A DNA stretch of 64,000 nt from Opeltia flavorubescens (taxonomy: Eukaryota; Ascomycota; Lecanoromycetes; Teloschistales; Teloschistaceae): contig KE546986.1 in assembly GCA_000442125.1 (NCBI GenBank), forward strand, positions 1 to 64,000. Reading direction: 5' to 3'. This document shows, in pieces, positions 63,296 through 64,000 of the stretch (its first letter is position 1; every line of letters begins with the position of its first letter). Below the pieces are notes generated by a model. The model ran no database searches. It saw nothing but the letters and a program-made list of their open reading frames with translations, and had not been told where the DNA came from. Both the position numbers and the translations under genes were made by a program.

Positions 63296-64000
63296 TATTA
63301 TAAAAAGGTTACAATAGTAGAGAAACTGTATAGAAGTATAGGTAATAATTTAGTATTCTATTATCGTATATACGGAGCTATATATAAAGAATATATATAT
63401 ATATATTAATAGCTAGAAAACTATAAATATTAGGAGAAATTCCTTTAATTATATAGGCCCCCTTTTCTACTAGTAGAATATAGCGATATAATATCTTAGC
63501 CGAAGTTATATAATAGTTCTACGATATTATAATAAGCTAGACTGTTATTAATTATAATAATATTCCTTTTTTTATAATAGTATTTTTACTATTTTATAAT
63601 TGGGCGATATATATATAATAAATAGTTAAACCTTTTTTATAAAACGCGCGTACTTAAACGCGTATTAATTAAATTAATAATTCGAAAATATATAATATTA
63701 ATACGCGTTTATATATAAAACGTTTTATTATTATATATAAAATATATAAATAGCTTTATTTTATATACTAAGGATCGTTCGGTATTAATATTAGTATTAA
63801 CCGTTACGTTATAGCGTATTATTAATATTTTTTAGTATTTATTAAATACTTGTATTAAAATATATTTATAAAAACTAATATCGTTTAATAGCTCTATTTA
63901 ATAGCTATATTATACTATAATAATTATAAATAAGCAGAGCTATTAAATTTTAGATAGTTTAATTTATATTATTAATATTATAAATCTCGTATTAAATAGT
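63296..64000 (-). repeat. Gypsy-4 5' LTR (right), truncated by window end
   Basis: Partner of 33,657-34,230 and interrupted by a foldback MITE. Base 64,000 corresponds to about 34,230 of the left copy, so little of the LTR may be missing. Confidence 0.8.
63626..63745. mobile_element. 120 bp foldback MITE in the Gypsy-4 LTR
   Basis: Present in the right LTR, absent from the left one. Flanked by an exact 8-bp duplication ATAAATAG (63,618-63,625 and 63,746-63,753). Most of the element is an inverted repeat: AAACGCGTATTAAT at 63,656-63,669 pairs perfectly with 63,697-63,710, and an outer ATAAAACG pair adds to the stem. Rich in CGCG. The 8-bp duplication fits hAT-type mobilisation, but the ends differ from the TAGACTGG family. 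Confidence 0.85.

Larger units (their letters stand above)
33657..64000 (-). mobile_element. Gypsy-4: Ty3/gypsy element, nested host, cut by window edge
   Basis: The left (3') LTR at 33,657-34,230 and a partial right (5') LTR from 63,296 bound it. Minus-strand pol pieces lie in the expected order from right to left: RT at 55.6-55.76 kb, RT connection and RNase H at 38.27-38.80 kb, integrase at 36.05-36.58 kb. Gypsy-1 splits pol in the RT-connection region at a 5-bp duplication (ATTAG), and the minus reading frame continues across the join. Subtracting Gypsy-1 and the MITEs leaves ~13 kb, so at least one more unrecognised insertion must lie in 55.8-63.3 kb; the hAT end at 57.7 kb and the repeat at 60.2 kb are candidates. 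Confidence 0.75.

Noticed and set aside
1-64000. Mitochondrial DNA as the source of the AT richness
   Set aside because: Nuclear LTR retrotransposons, nested insertions and strand-symmetric CpA-to-TpA decay dominate, and no mitochondrial gene, rRNA or tRNA was seen.
1-64000. CRISPR array or bacterial operon features
   Set aside because: The only regular short repeats are the 13-bp and 19-bp tandem arrays without spacers, and there are no bacterial-type gene clusters.

Overview
This 64 kb window is a gene desert in what looks like the genome of a filamentous ascomycete (Pezizomycotina) with strong repeat-induced point mutation (RIP). Almost the whole window is very AT-rich. CpA/TpG dinucleotides have nearly vanished and TpA has accumulated, while CpG remains fairly common (acg, gcg and ccg occur throughout). 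That is the RIP footprint rather than CpG-methylation decay. No intact protein gene was found. Every coding trace I recognise is a retrotransposon fossil whose Gln, Trp and Arg codons have become stops. The species cannot be named from the sequence; a centromeric, subtelomeric or AT-isochore location would all fit.

Layout, left to right. 1-7,860 is unclassified RIPed DNA with a 31-A tract and one small CpA/TpG-retaining island. 7,864-8,795 holds a minus-strand fragment of a dispersed unit and one copy of an ~800 bp repeat. 9,240-30,282 is a minus-strand Ty1/copia element (Copia-2) with 188 bp LTRs. Its 3' region was invaded by a minus-strand, chromodomain-bearing Ty3/gypsy element (Gypsy-3, 10,245-24,314). 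Gypsy-3 was in turn invaded by a second minus-strand gypsy (Gypsy-2, ~10,781-17,965) and by a ~400 bp unit present as two tandem copies (19,735-20,530).

30,283-33,656 holds a 13-bp minisatellite, an imperfect inverted repeat and an orphan hAT-like terminus. From 33,657 to beyond the window end lies a second nest. The host is a minus-strand gypsy (Gypsy-4), with one LTR at 33,657-34,230 and the other cut by the window edge. It contains a 465 bp hAT-type MITE with a perfect 8-bp target duplication (36,766-37,230). It also contains a plus-strand gypsy with 259 bp LTRs (Gypsy-1, 38,803-55,125), which itself holds a minus-strand copia (Copia-1, 46,362-52,716; 107 bp LTRs; 5-bp target duplication AAATA).

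The order of insertion follows from the nesting: Copia-2, then Gypsy-3, then Gypsy-2; and Gypsy-4, then Gypsy-1, then Copia-1. The clearest anomaly is that Gypsy-1 carries about 3.2 kb between the end of its integrase and its 3' LTR. Part of this reads as protein-like sequence on the pol strand, stays in frame across the Copia-1 insertion, and resembles nothing I recognise. Short sequences (the MITEs, the tandem unit, the copia 3' UTR) have kept more CpA/TpG than the long retrotransposon bodies, as expected if RIP has a length threshold.
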